A stretch of DNA of 64,000 bases from NCBI RefSeq assembly GCF_037154085.1, contig NZ_JBANRM010000001.1:806001-870000 (forward strand). Direction: 5' to 3'. How positions within the stretch are numbered: position 1 is the stretch's first letter; each line of letters begins with the position of its first letter. The notes under the pieces are model-generated. The model saw nothing but the letters and a program-made list of their open reading frames with translations, ran no database searches and was not told the origin of the DNA. Of the stretch, positions 16,140 through 24,872 are shown piece after piece. This DNA comes from Andeanibacterium fulvum. Its GTDB lineage: Bacteria > Pseudomonadota > Alphaproteobacteria > Sphingomonadales > Sphingomonadaceae. The position numbers and the translations under genes were made by a program.

Positions 16140-17339
16140 ATGCACGGTGTGACGACGACCGAACTGTTCCTGGTGGCGCTCACCCTGATCTTCGCCGTGC
16201 CGTGGCTTATCTGGCGCCTTTTCCACACCGACTATTTCGCGCCGCTGGTGGTGGTGCAGATCGTCACCGGCATCCTGCTCGGTCCCGGCGTGCTGGGCGC
16301 GGCCTTTCCGGCCTATTATTCGACCATCTTCACCAAGGAAGTGATCGGCGCGCTGAACGGGATTGCGTGGTGGGCCGTGATGCTGTTCGTCTTCGTCGCC
16401 GGCATGGAACTGGACCTGCGCCGCACCTGGCAGCGGCGGCGGGAGACGGGCACGACTGCCTTCTTCGCGCTCGCAGTGCCTCTGGCGCTGGGCAGTGCAG
16501 CGGCGGTCCTGCTTCTGGCGGTAAGCCCGGACGGCTGGGTCGGAGCATTGGGGCAAGATTGGCAATTCGTGCTCGGCACCGGCATGGCCTGCGCCGTCAC
16601 TGCCCTTCCGATCCTGATCTTGCTGCTCGACAAGCTGGGTATCCTGCGCAGCCCCATGGGCCAGCGCGTGATCGGCTATGCCAGCCTTGACGATGTCGCG
16701 ATCTGGGGCGTGTTGGCGCTGATCCTGCTCGATTGGGAACGGGTCGGGCGGCAGGCCATCTTCCTTACAGGTTTCGCTGTGTGCGCCCTTGCCATGCGCT
16801 GGCTGATGGCCCGGCTTTCCGTGCGCGACCGGTGGTATGTCGTGCTCGTCTGGCTCGCGGCAGCGGGCTATGCGGCCGACTGGTCAGGCCTGCATTACAT
16901 GGTCGGCGCGTTCCTGGCGGGCGTGGTGCTTGACGCCGAATGGCTGGAAATCGAAGCGCTCGACCGGTTCCGCGACGCGATCCTGCTGGCGATCATGCCG
17001 GTGTTCTTCCTCTCCACCGGCCTGCGCACCAATTGGGACATGGGCGGCGTGGCAGTGATCGGCGCGGCAGCGCTGTTCCTTGCCGCCAGCGTGGCTGGCA
17101 AGCTCGCGGGCGTTGGCATCGCAGGGAAAATCCTCGGCTGGAACAAGGGCGATGCGTGGCTGATCGGCTGGCTGCTTCAGACCAAGGCGCTGATCATGAT
17201 CATCTTCGTCAACATCCTGTTCGACAAGCAGATCATCACCAGTGCCAGCTTCACTGCCCTGCTGCTGGCGGCAGTAGGCAGCACCATGCTGACCATTCCC
17301 GTGGCCACCCCGGCCCTGCGCCGGATGGAGCATCAATAG
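16140..17339 (+). CDS. CPA2-type cation:proton antiporter
   Basis: A 399-residue integral membrane protein with about 11-12 hydrophobic segments typical of Na+/H+ or K+/H+ exchangers of the CPA2 family. Conserved family stretches include the early VVVQIVTGILLGPGVLG and the central ASLDDVAIWGVLALIL, which carries two aspartates. The late segment FFLSTGLRTNWDM is also typical. No C-terminal RCK domain is present. The ATG at 16140 is favoured by AAGGGG upstream; an ATG 6 codons earlier is also open. Confidence 0.85.
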   Translation: MHGVTTTELFLVALTLIFAVPWLIWRLFHTDYFAPLVVVQIVTGILLGPGVLGAAFPAYYSTIFTKEVIGALNGIAWWAVMLFVFVAGMELDLRRTWQRRRETGTTAFFALAVPLALGSAAAVLLLAVSPDGWVGALGQDWQFVLGTGMACAVTALPILILLLDKLGILRSPMGQRVIGYASLDDVAIWGVLALILLDWERVGRQAIFLTGFAVCALAMRWLMARLSVRDRWYVVLVWLAAAGYAADWSGLHYMVGAFLAGVVLDAEWLEIEALDRFRDAILLAIMPVFFLSTGLRTNWDMGGVAVIGAAALFLAASVAGKLAGVGIAGKILGWNKGDAWLIGWLLQTKALIMIIFVNILFDKQIITSASFTALLLAAVGSTMLTIPVATPALRRMEHQ

Positions 17340-17369
17340 GTCAGGACGATCCCGGCCCTTCTTCTACTT

Positions 17370-17388
17370 GCGAACGATTCTCATTAGC
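17370..17388 (+). promoter_or_regulatory. Possible Fur-type box
   Basis: The 19 bases GCGAACGATTCTCATTAGC match the classical Fur consensus at 13 of 19 positions by hand alignment and lie 49 bases upstream of the next start codon. The match is moderate and alphaproteobacterial iron regulators vary, so this is only a candidate. Confidence 0.35.
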
Positions 17389-17436
17389 GGTAAACGAGTC
17401 GCAGATGCTCGGATAATGCCGATGGGAGTTTGCGTC

Positions 17437-17883
17437 ATGAATCACGGCCGTTCCGCCGATTTGCTTCCCCTTCCGCTCCCGGCGGATCGCACCGGGCGAA
17501 TGGTGCTCGTCGCGATGCGCCGCATGGCCGCTCACGGGATTCGCGATGCGCATGCGGCCTGGCTGATGCTGGATCTGTTCGGCGCACGCTTCCGCCGCCC
17601 GCTGGTCCTGCTGCGGGCCTTCATGCTGGAATTCGCGCAGGCATCGCACCGCTCGATCCGCATCGCGCCATGCTGTTCGCTCAGGATGACACAGGATGAA
17701 GGCCTGCTGATCGATGCCCTGAACCTGGCGGCCGATCACCCGCATCTGGCCGAAGACGCATTGGTGCGCCTGTCGGGCAATCCCTGCATTTGCGAGCCGC
17801 TTTCGGCCGCAGCCGTGTTCAGCCGCGCCATTGCCGAGATTGAGCCGACCAGGGCTTACCAGTCGCTGGCGTCCGGCGCGTAA
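17437..17883 (+). CDS. DUF6628-like small protein with two cysteine pairs
   Basis: A 148-residue protein without signal peptide or membrane span. Start ATG 17437 has GGGAG at good spacing. It carries Cys79-Cys80 (APCCSLRMT) and Cys117/Cys119 (NPCICEP), with a conserved-looking arginine-rich helix (FGARFRRPLVLLRAFMLEFAQ). The pattern recalls a sphingomonad family I know as DUF6628 (recalled, not searched). Function is unknown; four cysteines and a possible Fur box upstream suggest metal or Fe-S chemistry, which is an inference. Its end overlaps the convergent next gene by 28 bases. Confidence 0.7.
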   Translation: MNHGRSADLLPLPLPADRTGRMVLVAMRRMAAHGIRDAHAAWLMLDLFGARFRRPLVLLRAFMLEFAQASHRSIRIAPCCSLRMTQDEGLLIDALNLAADHPHLAEDALVRLSGNPCICEPLSAAAVFSRAIAEIEPTRAYQSLASGA

Positions 17884-18455
17884 TCGTAGTCGTTCACCTG
17901 ATCGTCGGATGACCAATCGGTGTCGTGCGGGCGGCTGGTTTCGGCCTGCATGTCGTTCATCTCGCGCTGCATCTTCAGCGCCTCATGCTGCATCTTGGGC
18001 AGATTGCGCATCGCTGCCCCCGCACTCAAGGCACGGACCTTGCCTTCATTGAACGCACGTTGGTCGAGCGCGGCATCGACATATTCGGCAAAGGCGACGT
18101 CAGTCATTTCCTCGGCCGCGGAAGCAGCCGCACCGTCCATCGCCGCGCGCTTGCAACTGGTCGAGACATTGACCCCCGTGTCCGCGACCGGAGTGAATTC
18201 CGCCCGGCAGTCGAGCGTAGCGAAGGAGCCCCCCGCCTCGTACCGCACGACATTGGGGGCTGGCGCAGTCACCAGCACGTCCAACCCGCCGAAGGGTTCC
18301 TTGCCCTTGCGCAGGTCCGCTCCCGCGAGCAGCTTCTTCGCCTCGCCCACGCTCATCGCGTAGGCGGGCTTCTCGCCGCTGGCGGTCAGCGGCATGAAAT
18401 AGACGCCCAGTCCCGCCGCAGCGACCAGGATGGTCCCGAAAATCACTTCGCGCAT
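17856..18455 (-). CDS. Exported or membrane-anchored protein of unknown function
   Basis: A 199-residue protein not recognised. It has one N-terminal hydrophobic segment (VIFGTILVAAAGLGVYFMPL) and an Ala-rich central region with two cysteines (LDCRAEF and STSCKRA) that could form a disulfide. The C-terminus is Met/Gln/Glu-rich (MQHEALKMQREMNDMQAE), probably helical, and ends in an acidic tail. ATG 18455 is preceded by GTGGGG; a GTG four codons upstream is an alternative. The 3' end overlaps the convergent DUF6628-like gene. Confidence 0.7.
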   Translation of the reverse strand: MREVIFGTILVAAAGLGVYFMPLTASGEKPAYAMSVGEAKKLLAGADLRKGKEPFGGLDVLVTAPAPNVVRYEAGGSFATLDCRAEFTPVADTGVNVSTSCKRAAMDGAAASAAEEMTDVAFAEYVDAALDQRAFNEGKVRALSAGAAMRNLPKMQHEALKMQREMNDMQAETSRPHDTDWSSDDQVNDYDYAPDASDW

Positions 18456-18540
18456 AAAAGTCCCCACTCTTCTGGCGGGAATATCCTAGCGGCGAGTAGT
18501 TACGATTTTACTCAGGGCAGCCTGATGGAGCCGAGCGCGA

Positions 18541-19749
18541 TCAGAACCCGGCTCGGTCGAATGCGTGGGCAAGGTCCTCGATCACATCCTGAGGATCTTC
18601 CAGCCCCACATTGATGCGCAGCATCCCGTCTTCCACGCCCGCTTCGGCGCGGCCTTCGGGGCCCATATTGTGATGGGTTGTGGTTGCCGGATGGCACAGC
18701 AGGCTCTTGGAATCGCCGATATTGTTGGAGATATCGACCAGCTCTAGGCCATTGAGCACGGCCATCGCCTGTTCCCGCCCGCCTTCGACGAAGAAGGAGA
18801 AGATCGGGCCCGCCGCGCTCATCTGGCTCATGCACAATTCGTGCTGCGGATGGCTGGGAAGCCCAGGATGGAGCACGCGGCTGACGCGGCTTTCCACGAA
18901 TTGCGCCACCTTCAGCGCATTATCGCTCTGCCGCGCGGCGCGCAGTTCAAGCGTTTCGAGCCCCTTGAGCACGACCCACGCATTGAACGGCGCGAGGATC
19001 GGGCCGGTATTGCGCTGGAAGGGCATCAGTTTGTCCTGAATCCATTCCTCGCTGGCACAGAGCGCACCGGCGAGCACGCGGCCCTGACCGTCCATCAGCT
19101 TGGTGGCCGAATAGGCGACCACGTCGGCCCCATATTCCATCGGCCGCTGCAGCGCGGGAGTGGCAAAGGCATTGTCCACCACGGTAATGATACCATGTGC
19201 CCGCGCCAGCCCGCAGACAGCCCGCATGTCCACCACGTCCATGGTGGGATTGGCCGGCGTTTCGAAGAAGAACACCTTGGTGTTCGGGCGGATAGCCTTT
19301 TCCCACGCATCATTATCGCGCGCATCGACGATCGTCTTCTCGATGCCGAAGCGCGGGAGGAGATTGTCGACGATCCAGCGGCACGAACCGAAGGCCGCGC
19401 GGCCGGCCACGATGTGATCGCCCGCGGAAAGCTGGCACAGCAGGGCGGCGGTCATCGCGGCCATGCCCGTGGCCTGCACGCGGCATGCCTCGGCGCCTTC
19501 CAGCATGGCGATGCGTTCTTCCAGCATCGCCGTGGTAGGGTTCTGCATGCGCGAATAGACCATGCCTTCCTGCTCGCCCGCGAAGCGCGCGGCGACGGTC
19601 TCGGCCGTGTCGTAGGTATAGCCCGAGGTGAGGAACAGCGCCTCGCTCGTCTCGCCGTGCTCGCTGCGCCAGGTGCCGGCGCGCACCGCACGGGTGGCCG
19701 GGCGCCATTTTGAAGTGATCGAGCGGTCGGTTCCAGTGGTCTTCTTCAT
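18541..19749 (-). CDS. metZ: O-succinylhomoserine sulfhydrylase
   Basis: A 402-residue PLP enzyme of the Cys/Met metabolism family, converting O-succinylhomoserine plus sulfide to homocysteine in methionine synthesis. Visible are the N-terminal ATRAVRAGTWRSEHGETSEA, FLTSGYTYDTAE, YSRMQNPTT, ETPANPTMDVVD and the PLP-lysine motif AYSATKLMDGQGR. These are the MetZ rather than MetB/MetC signatures, but the family is closely related and the activity assignment is by similarity. It stands alone. No SAM riboswitch was recognised upstream. Confidence 0.9.
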   Translation of the reverse strand: MKKTTGTDRSITSKWRPATRAVRAGTWRSEHGETSEALFLTSGYTYDTAETVAARFAGEQEGMVYSRMQNPTTAMLEERIAMLEGAEACRVQATGMAAMTAALLCQLSAGDHIVAGRAAFGSCRWIVDNLLPRFGIEKTIVDARDNDAWEKAIRPNTKVFFFETPANPTMDVVDMRAVCGLARAHGIITVVDNAFATPALQRPMEYGADVVAYSATKLMDGQGRVLAGALCASEEWIQDKLMPFQRNTGPILAPFNAWVVLKGLETLELRAARQSDNALKVAQFVESRVSRVLHPGLPSHPQHELCMSQMSAAGPIFSFFVEGGREQAMAVLNGLELVDISNNIGDSKSLLCHPATTTHHNMGPEGRAEAGVEDGMLRINVGLEDPQDVIEDLAHAFDRAGF

Positions 19750-19871
19750 GGGCGCGCGTTTAGGGCCGCTGCGTCAACGGGGCAAGCAAGCTTTGGTAAT
19801 GCGACGGATAGCTGCAGACCACGGCGAATACCCGATTGCTCCGGCTTACGGCTCTGCTATCCAGCGCGGCG

Positions 19872-21146
19872 ATGACGCAGCATCAGGCAACTCCCCGCGA
19901 CCCGCTCGGCTGGTGCGCAATATTCACCGCCATCTTTGCAGCCCTCGTCTTCTGGCGGTTGGGCACGCCGTCGCGAATCTATTTCGACGAGGTGCATTAT
20001 GTGCCTGCCTCGCGCATTCTGGCGACGTTCGATCACATCACCAATCGCGAACATCCGCTGCTGGGCAAGGAACTGATCGCGCTGGGTATCGCCATCTTCG
20101 GCGATAATCCCTGGGCGTGGCGCTTCTTCCCTGCGGTGGCGGGCGTGGCGACCTTCTTCGCCTTCATGCGCGGGATGTGGTTCGCCAGCCTTTCACGCTT
20201 CGCCACGCTTGCCAGCGGCATCCTGCTGGCGACCGGCTTCATCCTGTTCATGATGTCGCGCATCGCCATGCTCGACATCTTCATGGTGTGCTTCGCCATC
20301 CTTGCGCTGTGGATGGTGGCAGGCGCGGTCCGCCTGCCCACGCAGGCGCGCTGGCGGCTGATTCTGGCGGGCATTTTCATGGGGCTGGCGCTGGGCAGCA
20401 AATGGAACGCCGCGCCGGTGCTGATGGTCCCCGGCCTCGCCTTCCTGGCGATCCGCCTGAAGGAAACCGGCCCGCGCTTCCTCACCGCGACCAATGCCGG
20501 GCCGATCCGCGGCATTTCGCTGCTGGAAGCCGGGCTGTGGCTCGGCGTGCTGCCGGTACTGGTCTATCTCGCCACTTTCTGGCCCGTCTTCTTCTACGCC
20601 AAGAACCCACTGACCATCGGCGGCTATTGGGAATACCACCAGAAGATGTGGGAACTGCAGCAGCAGACGGTGAAGCCGCATCCCTATATGAGCCGCTGGT
20701 ATCAGTGGGTGATCGACTGGCGCCCGATCTGGTTCCTTTACGACAAGGTCGACGGCGCGCAGCGCGGCGTGCTGCTGCTGGGCAATCCCTTTTCCATGAT
20801 CGCGGGACTGGTGGCGGTCGGCTGGTGTGCCTTTGCCGGGGTGATGCGGCAGAACAAGGCCGCGCTCGCCATGGCCGTGCTTTATGGCGTGACGCTGGGC
20901 ATGTGGATCATCGCCCCCAAGCCGATCCAGTTCTATTATCACTATTTCCTGCCCAGCTGCTTCCTGCTGGGCGCGATGGCCGTGGCGCTGGACGATCTGT
21001 GGAAATCGGGCTGGCGCAAGACCGCTCTGGGCGGCCTTGCGCTGAGCGTGGCAATGTTCGCGGTGTTCTATCCGATCATTTCCTCCGCCAAGCTCTCCGG
21101 CCCCTATGCCTATGAGCACTGGATGTGGCTGAAGAGCTGGCGGTGA
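19872..21146 (+). CDS. PMT-family (GT39-like) phospholipid-dependent glycosyltransferase
   Basis: A polytopic protein of about 424 residues with an early loop motif RIYFDEVHYVPASR (acidic pair at residues 39-40), the hallmark of protein mannosyltransferase-type enzymes that use polyprenyl-phosphate sugars outside the membrane. Further conserved pieces are NREHPLLGKELIALGIAIFG and GSKWNAAPVL. It should transfer a sugar from a lipid carrier to protein or glycolipid. The start is uncertain: ATG 19872 has no clear ribosome-binding site, and TTG 19836 is in frame upstream. A likely donor-making partner, the DPM1-GtrA fusion, lies 1.5 kb downstream on the other strand. Confidence 0.85.
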   Translation: MTQHQATPRDPLGWCAIFTAIFAALVFWRLGTPSRIYFDEVHYVPASRILATFDHITNREHPLLGKELIALGIAIFGDNPWAWRFFPAVAGVATFFAFMRGMWFASLSRFATLASGILLATGFILFMMSRIAMLDIFMVCFAILALWMVAGAVRLPTQARWRLILAGIFMGLALGSKWNAAPVLMVPGLAFLAIRLKETGPRFLTATNAGPIRGISLLEAGLWLGVLPVLVYLATFWPVFFYAKNPLTIGGYWEYHQKMWELQQQTVKPHPYMSRWYQWVIDWRPIWFLYDKVDGAQRGVLLLGNPFSMIAGLVAVGWCAFAGVMRQNKAALAMAVLYGVTLGMWIIAPKPIQFYYHYFLPSCFLLGAMAVALDDLWKSGWRKTALGGLALSVAMFAVFYPIISSAKLSGPYAYEHWMWLKSWR

Positions 21147-21166
21147 TCCGGCAATGCCGGAGCCGA

Positions 21167-21652
21167 TCAGGCCGGGGCGTGAGCGGCTAGAAATCCGGTC
21201 CAGTTACTCACGCTCATGCTGGCGAGATATTCGTCCTGCATGTCCTGAGTAAGCACCTCGATCATCCGTTCGCCCTCGATCCACATCTCGATCACGCCGA
21301 ACATCCCCGCACGGCTGCGATATTTGGCCGGCCAGCCCTCGCGTCCGGCAATGGCCATCACTTCATCCTGAGACAGGCGGGTGGCCATGGCGAAATGGGT
21401 CGAGAAGCCGGGCACACTGCCCGCGCGCGGATCATAATTGCCCACAGCGTCGGCATCGCCCTGCACTTCTTCCAGCACTGTGCCGCGCGGATAGACTTCC
21501 ACCATCGTATTGCGCTCGTCGCCTGCCATGGCGAGCCAGCTGCCTTCGCTTACCGGAGGAAAAGGCGTGACGGTGCCGCCGCCGAACAGCTCGGCGAGGA
21601 CGGAGGCGACATGGTGCGGCTGACGCGCATCGATCGAAAGATGAAACAGCAT
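21167..21652 (-). CDS. VOC-like protein of unknown function, under a TetR-type operator
   Basis: A 161-residue cytoplasmic protein. The N-terminal half (MLFHLSIDARQPHHVASVLA, then the TVTPFPPVSEGSWLAMAGDE region and TMVEVYPRGT) has the rhythm of a glyoxalase/VOC fold, which is a weak recognition only. GGGGAG precedes ATG 21652. It is divergent from the TetR gene, with a long palindrome over its putative promoter, so it is probably the TetR target. A ligand-binding or detoxifying role is possible. Confidence 0.75.
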   Translation of the reverse strand: MLFHLSIDARQPHHVASVLAELFGGGTVTPFPPVSEGSWLAMAGDERNTMVEVYPRGTVLEEVQGDADAVGNYDPRAGSVPGFSTHFAMATRLSQDEVMAIAGREGWPAKYRSRAGMFGVIEMWIEGERMIEVLTQDMQDEYLASMSVSNWTGFLAAHAPA

Positions 21653-21707
21653 TTCGGTTCTCCCCTTTGAGCCGCAAGGGCGACTCGATGGCGGGCCATC
21701 TGGATTA

Positions 21708-21750
21708 TGGCACAAAAAGTGTCAACGTCAATTTGACACATTTTATGCCA
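21708..21750. promoter_or_regulatory. Two-layer palindromic operator with an overlapping promoter
   Basis: Inner arms GTGTCAA (21719-21725) and TTGACAC (21733-21739) and outer arms TGGCA (21708-21712) and TGCCA (21746-21750) share exactly the same centre, 21729. On the minus strand TTGACG (21731-21726), a 16-base spacer and CATAAT (21709-21704) make a good promoter for the gene starting at 21652. Binding by the adjacent TetR protein would block it and probably control tetR itself too. Confidence 0.75.
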
Positions 21751-21767
21751 CATGCCAGAGACCCGTT

Positions 21768-22361
21768 ATGACCGAAGACGTAACCGCACCCGAAAAGCCT
21801 TCCTCCAATGACGAGCGGATCGACGAGGCCCTGCTGCAACTCGCGGCCGAGGGTGCGCCGCTCACTCACGATGCCGTAGCCAGCAAATCCGGCGTATCGC
21901 GCCGGACAGTCTATCGCCGCTATGCGGATCAGGTGGCGCTGCGGAAGCGGCTGTGGAGCCTGCTCTCTCCACCGGGCGGCATGCCGCGCAGCCTGCACGA
22001 TCTGCTGACCTGGGAATTGCGCGAGACATTCGAGAAGTTCGATCGCCAAGCAGCCGTCATGACGGTCGCCTCAGCGAGCCCGGAAGGGCGCCAGATGCGG
22101 CTGGAAATGAAGCAGGAACGGGTTGCGGCGTATAACGCGATCTTCGGCCCGCACACAAAGGACCTGACCGAGGATCAGGCACGCAAGGCCCATGCGGCAA
22201 TGCAATTGCTGTGCAGCGGGCTCGCCTGGCGGGAAATGCGCGATCAGTGGGATCTGAGGGGGCCGGATGTGGCCGAAGCCTCGGTCTGGGCGGTAAAAGT
22301 GCTGATCGCCCATCTCGACCGCGAGGGGGCGCAGGCTTTCGATGTGCCTACGCCCCGATAG
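21768..22361 (+). CDS. TetR/AcrR-family regulator
   Basis: A 197-residue protein with an N-terminal helix-turn-helix (PLTHDAVASKSGVSRRTVYR, about residues 33-52) followed by a helical ligand-binding domain. The start ATG lies 18 bases after the outer operator arm. It is divergent from the VOC-like gene, which it probably represses. The ligand is unknown. Confidence 0.85.
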   Translation: MTEDVTAPEKPSSNDERIDEALLQLAAEGAPLTHDAVASKSGVSRRTVYRRYADQVALRKRLWSLLSPPGGMPRSLHDLLTWELRETFEKFDRQAAVMTVASASPEGRQMRLEMKQERVAAYNAIFGPHTKDLTEDQARKAHAAMQLLCSGLAWREMRDQWDLRGPDVAEASVWAVKVLIAHLDREGAQAFDVPTPR

Positions 22362-22373
22362 CACGGCAGATTA

Positions 22374-22556
22374 TCAGGTAAGCGCCGGCCGCCCCTTGGG
22401 GCCGGCAAGGAACCACACGATCAGCCCCAGCAGCGGGAAGATCACGATCCCGGCCGACCAGGCGAGTTTCGCCCCGCCGGAGGCCGAACTCTGCAGAACG
22501 CTGACGATGGCCCAGATATCGAGGATCAGCAGGATGATGCCGAGAAGATAGGACAT
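22374..22556 (-). CDS. Small two-span membrane protein, PLDc_N type
   Basis: A 60-residue protein with two hydrophobic segments (LLGIILLILDIWAIVSVL and AGIVIFPLLGLIVWFLAG), ending GPKGRPALT. This is the pattern of the phospholipase D N-terminal domain family (PLDc_N) as a stand-alone protein. A strong ribosome-binding site, AAGGAGG, precedes ATG 22556, which argues for a real gene. Function is unknown. It lies between the TetR gene (convergent) and the glycosyltransferase gene. Confidence 0.8.
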   Translation of the reverse strand: MSYLLGIILLILDIWAIVSVLQSSASGGAKLAWSAGIVIFPLLGLIVWFLAGPKGRPALT

Positions 22557-22677
22557 GGAATATCCTCCTTTGCCGTTTACGGCGCCGCCTGGCGGCGTCG
22601 ACGTAAATTCAACGGCTTGGACGGGATAAACGTTCCCCAACCGATCGAGCCATGCGAACGGCCCGCCTCGCGCCTGC

Positions 22678-23802
22678 CTATTTGAAGCGGCCCCAGACGA
22701 AGCGGCTCGACAGGGCATAGTTCCAGACCGAGCCGACCAGAATGCCGACAATGGCCGAAGGATAGGCGTGGAAACCCGAACGCACGAGCGCCGCCGCGAC
22801 GCCGACATTGGCGAGCATGCCCACCGAACAGGTCAGCGCGAAGCGCAGCCAGCCGCGCAACAGGGGCCCCGCGCCCGTCAGGCGCTTGTCGGCATAGGTC
22901 AGCGCATTGTTAAGCACGAAGTTGAACGTCATCGCCACGATGGAGGCGACTGTCTGCCCAACGTCGAATTGCGTGATCCAGCGCCCGAAGACAAAGCCGT
23001 CGCCGCCCGCGAGATGCAGGAAAGTGGCAAGCACGGCCATGTGCACGACAACACCGGCCGCACCGATGGTGCCGAACAGCGCGAAGCGAGTGGGAATGAT
23101 CCGGCCCAGCCACTTGTCGTAGAGGCCGACGAGGAATTCGAACACCACTGTCCGGTCGAGCTTGCTCTCGCCCTCGGCACGGGCCGCGAATTCCAGCGGG
23201 AATTCCTTGATCTTCAACGGACGGTCCACTGTTGCGAGAATATCCAGCAGAATCTTGAAACCGACGCCGGAAAGGCGATGGGCATCGGCGCGCAGGGTTT
23301 CGGCCCGCAGCATGAAATATCCGCTCATCGGGTCCGACAGTTCGACGCCGGTCATCTTGCGGGCGAGGCTGTTGGCAAGGCCCGAAGCCTTGACCCGGTC
23401 GGGCCGGTTCCACGCCTCCGTACTGGCCCCCTCGCAGAAACGCGAGGCATAGGCGACGTCGTATTCGCCGCTCTCGATTGCCTGCAGCATGCCGGGCAAC
23501 AGAGCCGGATCGTGCTGGTGATCGGCATCCATCACCGCGACGATCGGCGCCGCAGTGGCGCACATGCCCTCGATCGCCGCGCTGGCGAGGCCGCGCCGGC
23601 CGATCCGCTCGATCACCCGGATACGCGAATCTTCCAGCGAAATGGCCCGTGCTTCATCCGCCGTGCCGTCGGGGCTGTGATCGTCGACAATCACCGCTTC
23701 CCATTCGACACCCTTCAGCGCCGCATCGAGGCGCACGACCAGCGCACGCAGATTCGCGCGCTCATTATAGGTCGGCAGGATGATCGCGAGGCGCAGGGAC
23801 AT
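22678..23802 (-). CDS. DPM1-like glycosyltransferase 2 fused to a GtrA membrane domain
   Basis: A 374-residue protein. Residues 1 to about 235 form a GT-A glycosyltransferase: LRLAIILPTYNERANL, Asp40-Asp41 in VIVDDHSPDGT and DADHQHDP (Asp92, Asp94). The rest is a GtrA-like region with about four membrane spans (ALFGTIGAAGVVVHMAVLA onward). Such fusions make polyprenyl-phosphate sugars at the membrane. The nearby PMT-type transferase would be a natural user of the product. It is 11 bases downstream of leuB on the same strand, possibly co-transcribed. Confidence 0.88.
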   Translation of the reverse strand: MSLRLAIILPTYNERANLRALVVRLDAALKGVEWEAVIVDDHSPDGTADEARAISLEDSRIRVIERIGRRGLASAAIEGMCATAAPIVAVMDADHQHDPALLPGMLQAIESGEYDVAYASRFCEGASTEAWNRPDRVKASGLANSLARKMTGVELSDPMSGYFMLRAETLRADAHRLSGVGFKILLDILATVDRPLKIKEFPLEFAARAEGESKLDRTVVFEFLVGLYDKWLGRIIPTRFALFGTIGAAGVVVHMAVLATFLHLAGGDGFVFGRWITQFDVGQTVASIVAMTFNFVLNNALTYADKRLTGAGPLLRGWLRFALTCSVGMLANVGVAAALVRSGFHAYPSAIVGILVGSVWNYALSSRFVWGRFK

Positions 23803-23813
23803 GCCGGTTCGGC

Positions 23814-24872
23814 TCAGAGACGCGCGACGACCGCAGCGCCGATTTCCGCGGTGCTTGCACTGCCTCCCAGATCGGCACCCTTCACGCCGTCCGCCAAGGC
23901 CTTCGCCACGGCAGCTTCCACACGGGCGGCTTCGGCTTCCAGCCCCAGCGAGTGGCGCAGCAGCATGGCAAGCGAGAGGATCATCGCCATCGGATTGGCC
24001 TTGCCCTGCCCGGCAATGTCGGGCGCGCTGCCATGGATAGGCTCGTACAGGCCCTTGGTGCCATAGGCGGTCTGCTTCTCACCCAGCGAGGCGCTGGCGA
24101 GCAGGCCGATGGAGCCCACGCACATGCTTGCCTGGTCGGATAGGATGTCGCCGAACAGATTGCCGGTGACGATCACGTCGAACTGGCCGGGATTGCGCAC
24201 CAACTGCATCGCGGCATTATCCACATACATGTGGCTGAGTTCCACATCGGGATATTGCTTGGCGATGTCGATCACCACGTCGCGCCACAGCTGGCTGGTT
24301 TCCAGCACATTGGCCTTGTCCACGCTGCACAGCCGGCCCTTCCGACCCTGAGCCGCGCGGAAGGCGACATGGGCGATACGCTCCACTTCGTCTTCGGCAT
24401 AGGACATGAAATCATAGCCCTGACGGCGCCCGTCATGCAGGGTACGCATGCCCTTTTCGCCGAAATAGACGTCGCCATTCAGCTCGCGCACGATCAGCAG
24501 ATCGATCTGGCGGGCCACTTCGGGGCGCAGGGCAGACATGTCCTCAAGGCCGGGAAACAGGGTGGCGGGGCGGAGGTTGGCGAACAGGGTCAATGCCTGG
24601 CGCAGCCCGAGGATCGCCTGTTCCGGGCGCAGATGGCGCTCCAGATTGTCGCAGGAAGGATCGCCCACCGCGCCGAACAGCACCGCATCGGCAGCCTTGG
24701 CCATTTCCAGCGTTTCGGGCGGAAGCGGGTGGCCATGCTTCTTGTAGCCGATGCCGCCTACATCGCCATGCATCAGTTCCACGCCGGGCAGCGCCAGCGC
24801 ATCGAGCACGGCCAGAGCCTGCTCCATGATTTCCGGACCGATGCCGTCACCGGCCAGCACAGCAATCTTCAT
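23814..24872 (-). CDS. leuB: 3-isopropylmalate dehydrogenase
   Basis: A 352-residue enzyme of leucine synthesis that oxidises and decarboxylates 3-isopropylmalate with NAD+. Seen are GDGIGPEIMEQAL at the N-terminus, the substrate-binding arginines in RPATLFPGL and VRELNGDVYFGEKG, the metal-binding segment TGNLFGDILSDQASM, and YEPIHGSAPDIAGQGKANP. The start ATG overlaps the recO stop by 4 bases. Confidence 0.96.
   Translation of the reverse strand: MKIAVLAGDGIGPEIMEQALAVLDALALPGVELMHGDVGGIGYKKHGHPLPPETLEMAKAADAVLFGAVGDPSCDNLERHLRPEQAILGLRQALTLFANLRPATLFPGLEDMSALRPEVARQIDLLIVRELNGDVYFGEKGMRTLHDGRRQGYDFMSYAEDEVERIAHVAFRAAQGRKGRLCSVDKANVLETSQLWRDVVIDIAKQYPDVELSHMYVDNAAMQLVRNPGQFDVIVTGNLFGDILSDQASMCVGSIGLLASASLGEKQTAYGTKGLYEPIHGSAPDIAGQGKANPMAMILSLAMLLRHSLGLEAEAARVEAAVAKALADGVKGADLGGSASTAEIGAAVVARL

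Noticed and set aside
19750..19871. SAM-II riboswitch upstream of metZ
   Set aside because: This element is frequent before metZ/metA in alphaproteobacteria, but the conserved loop and pseudoknot sequences could not be found in the leader.
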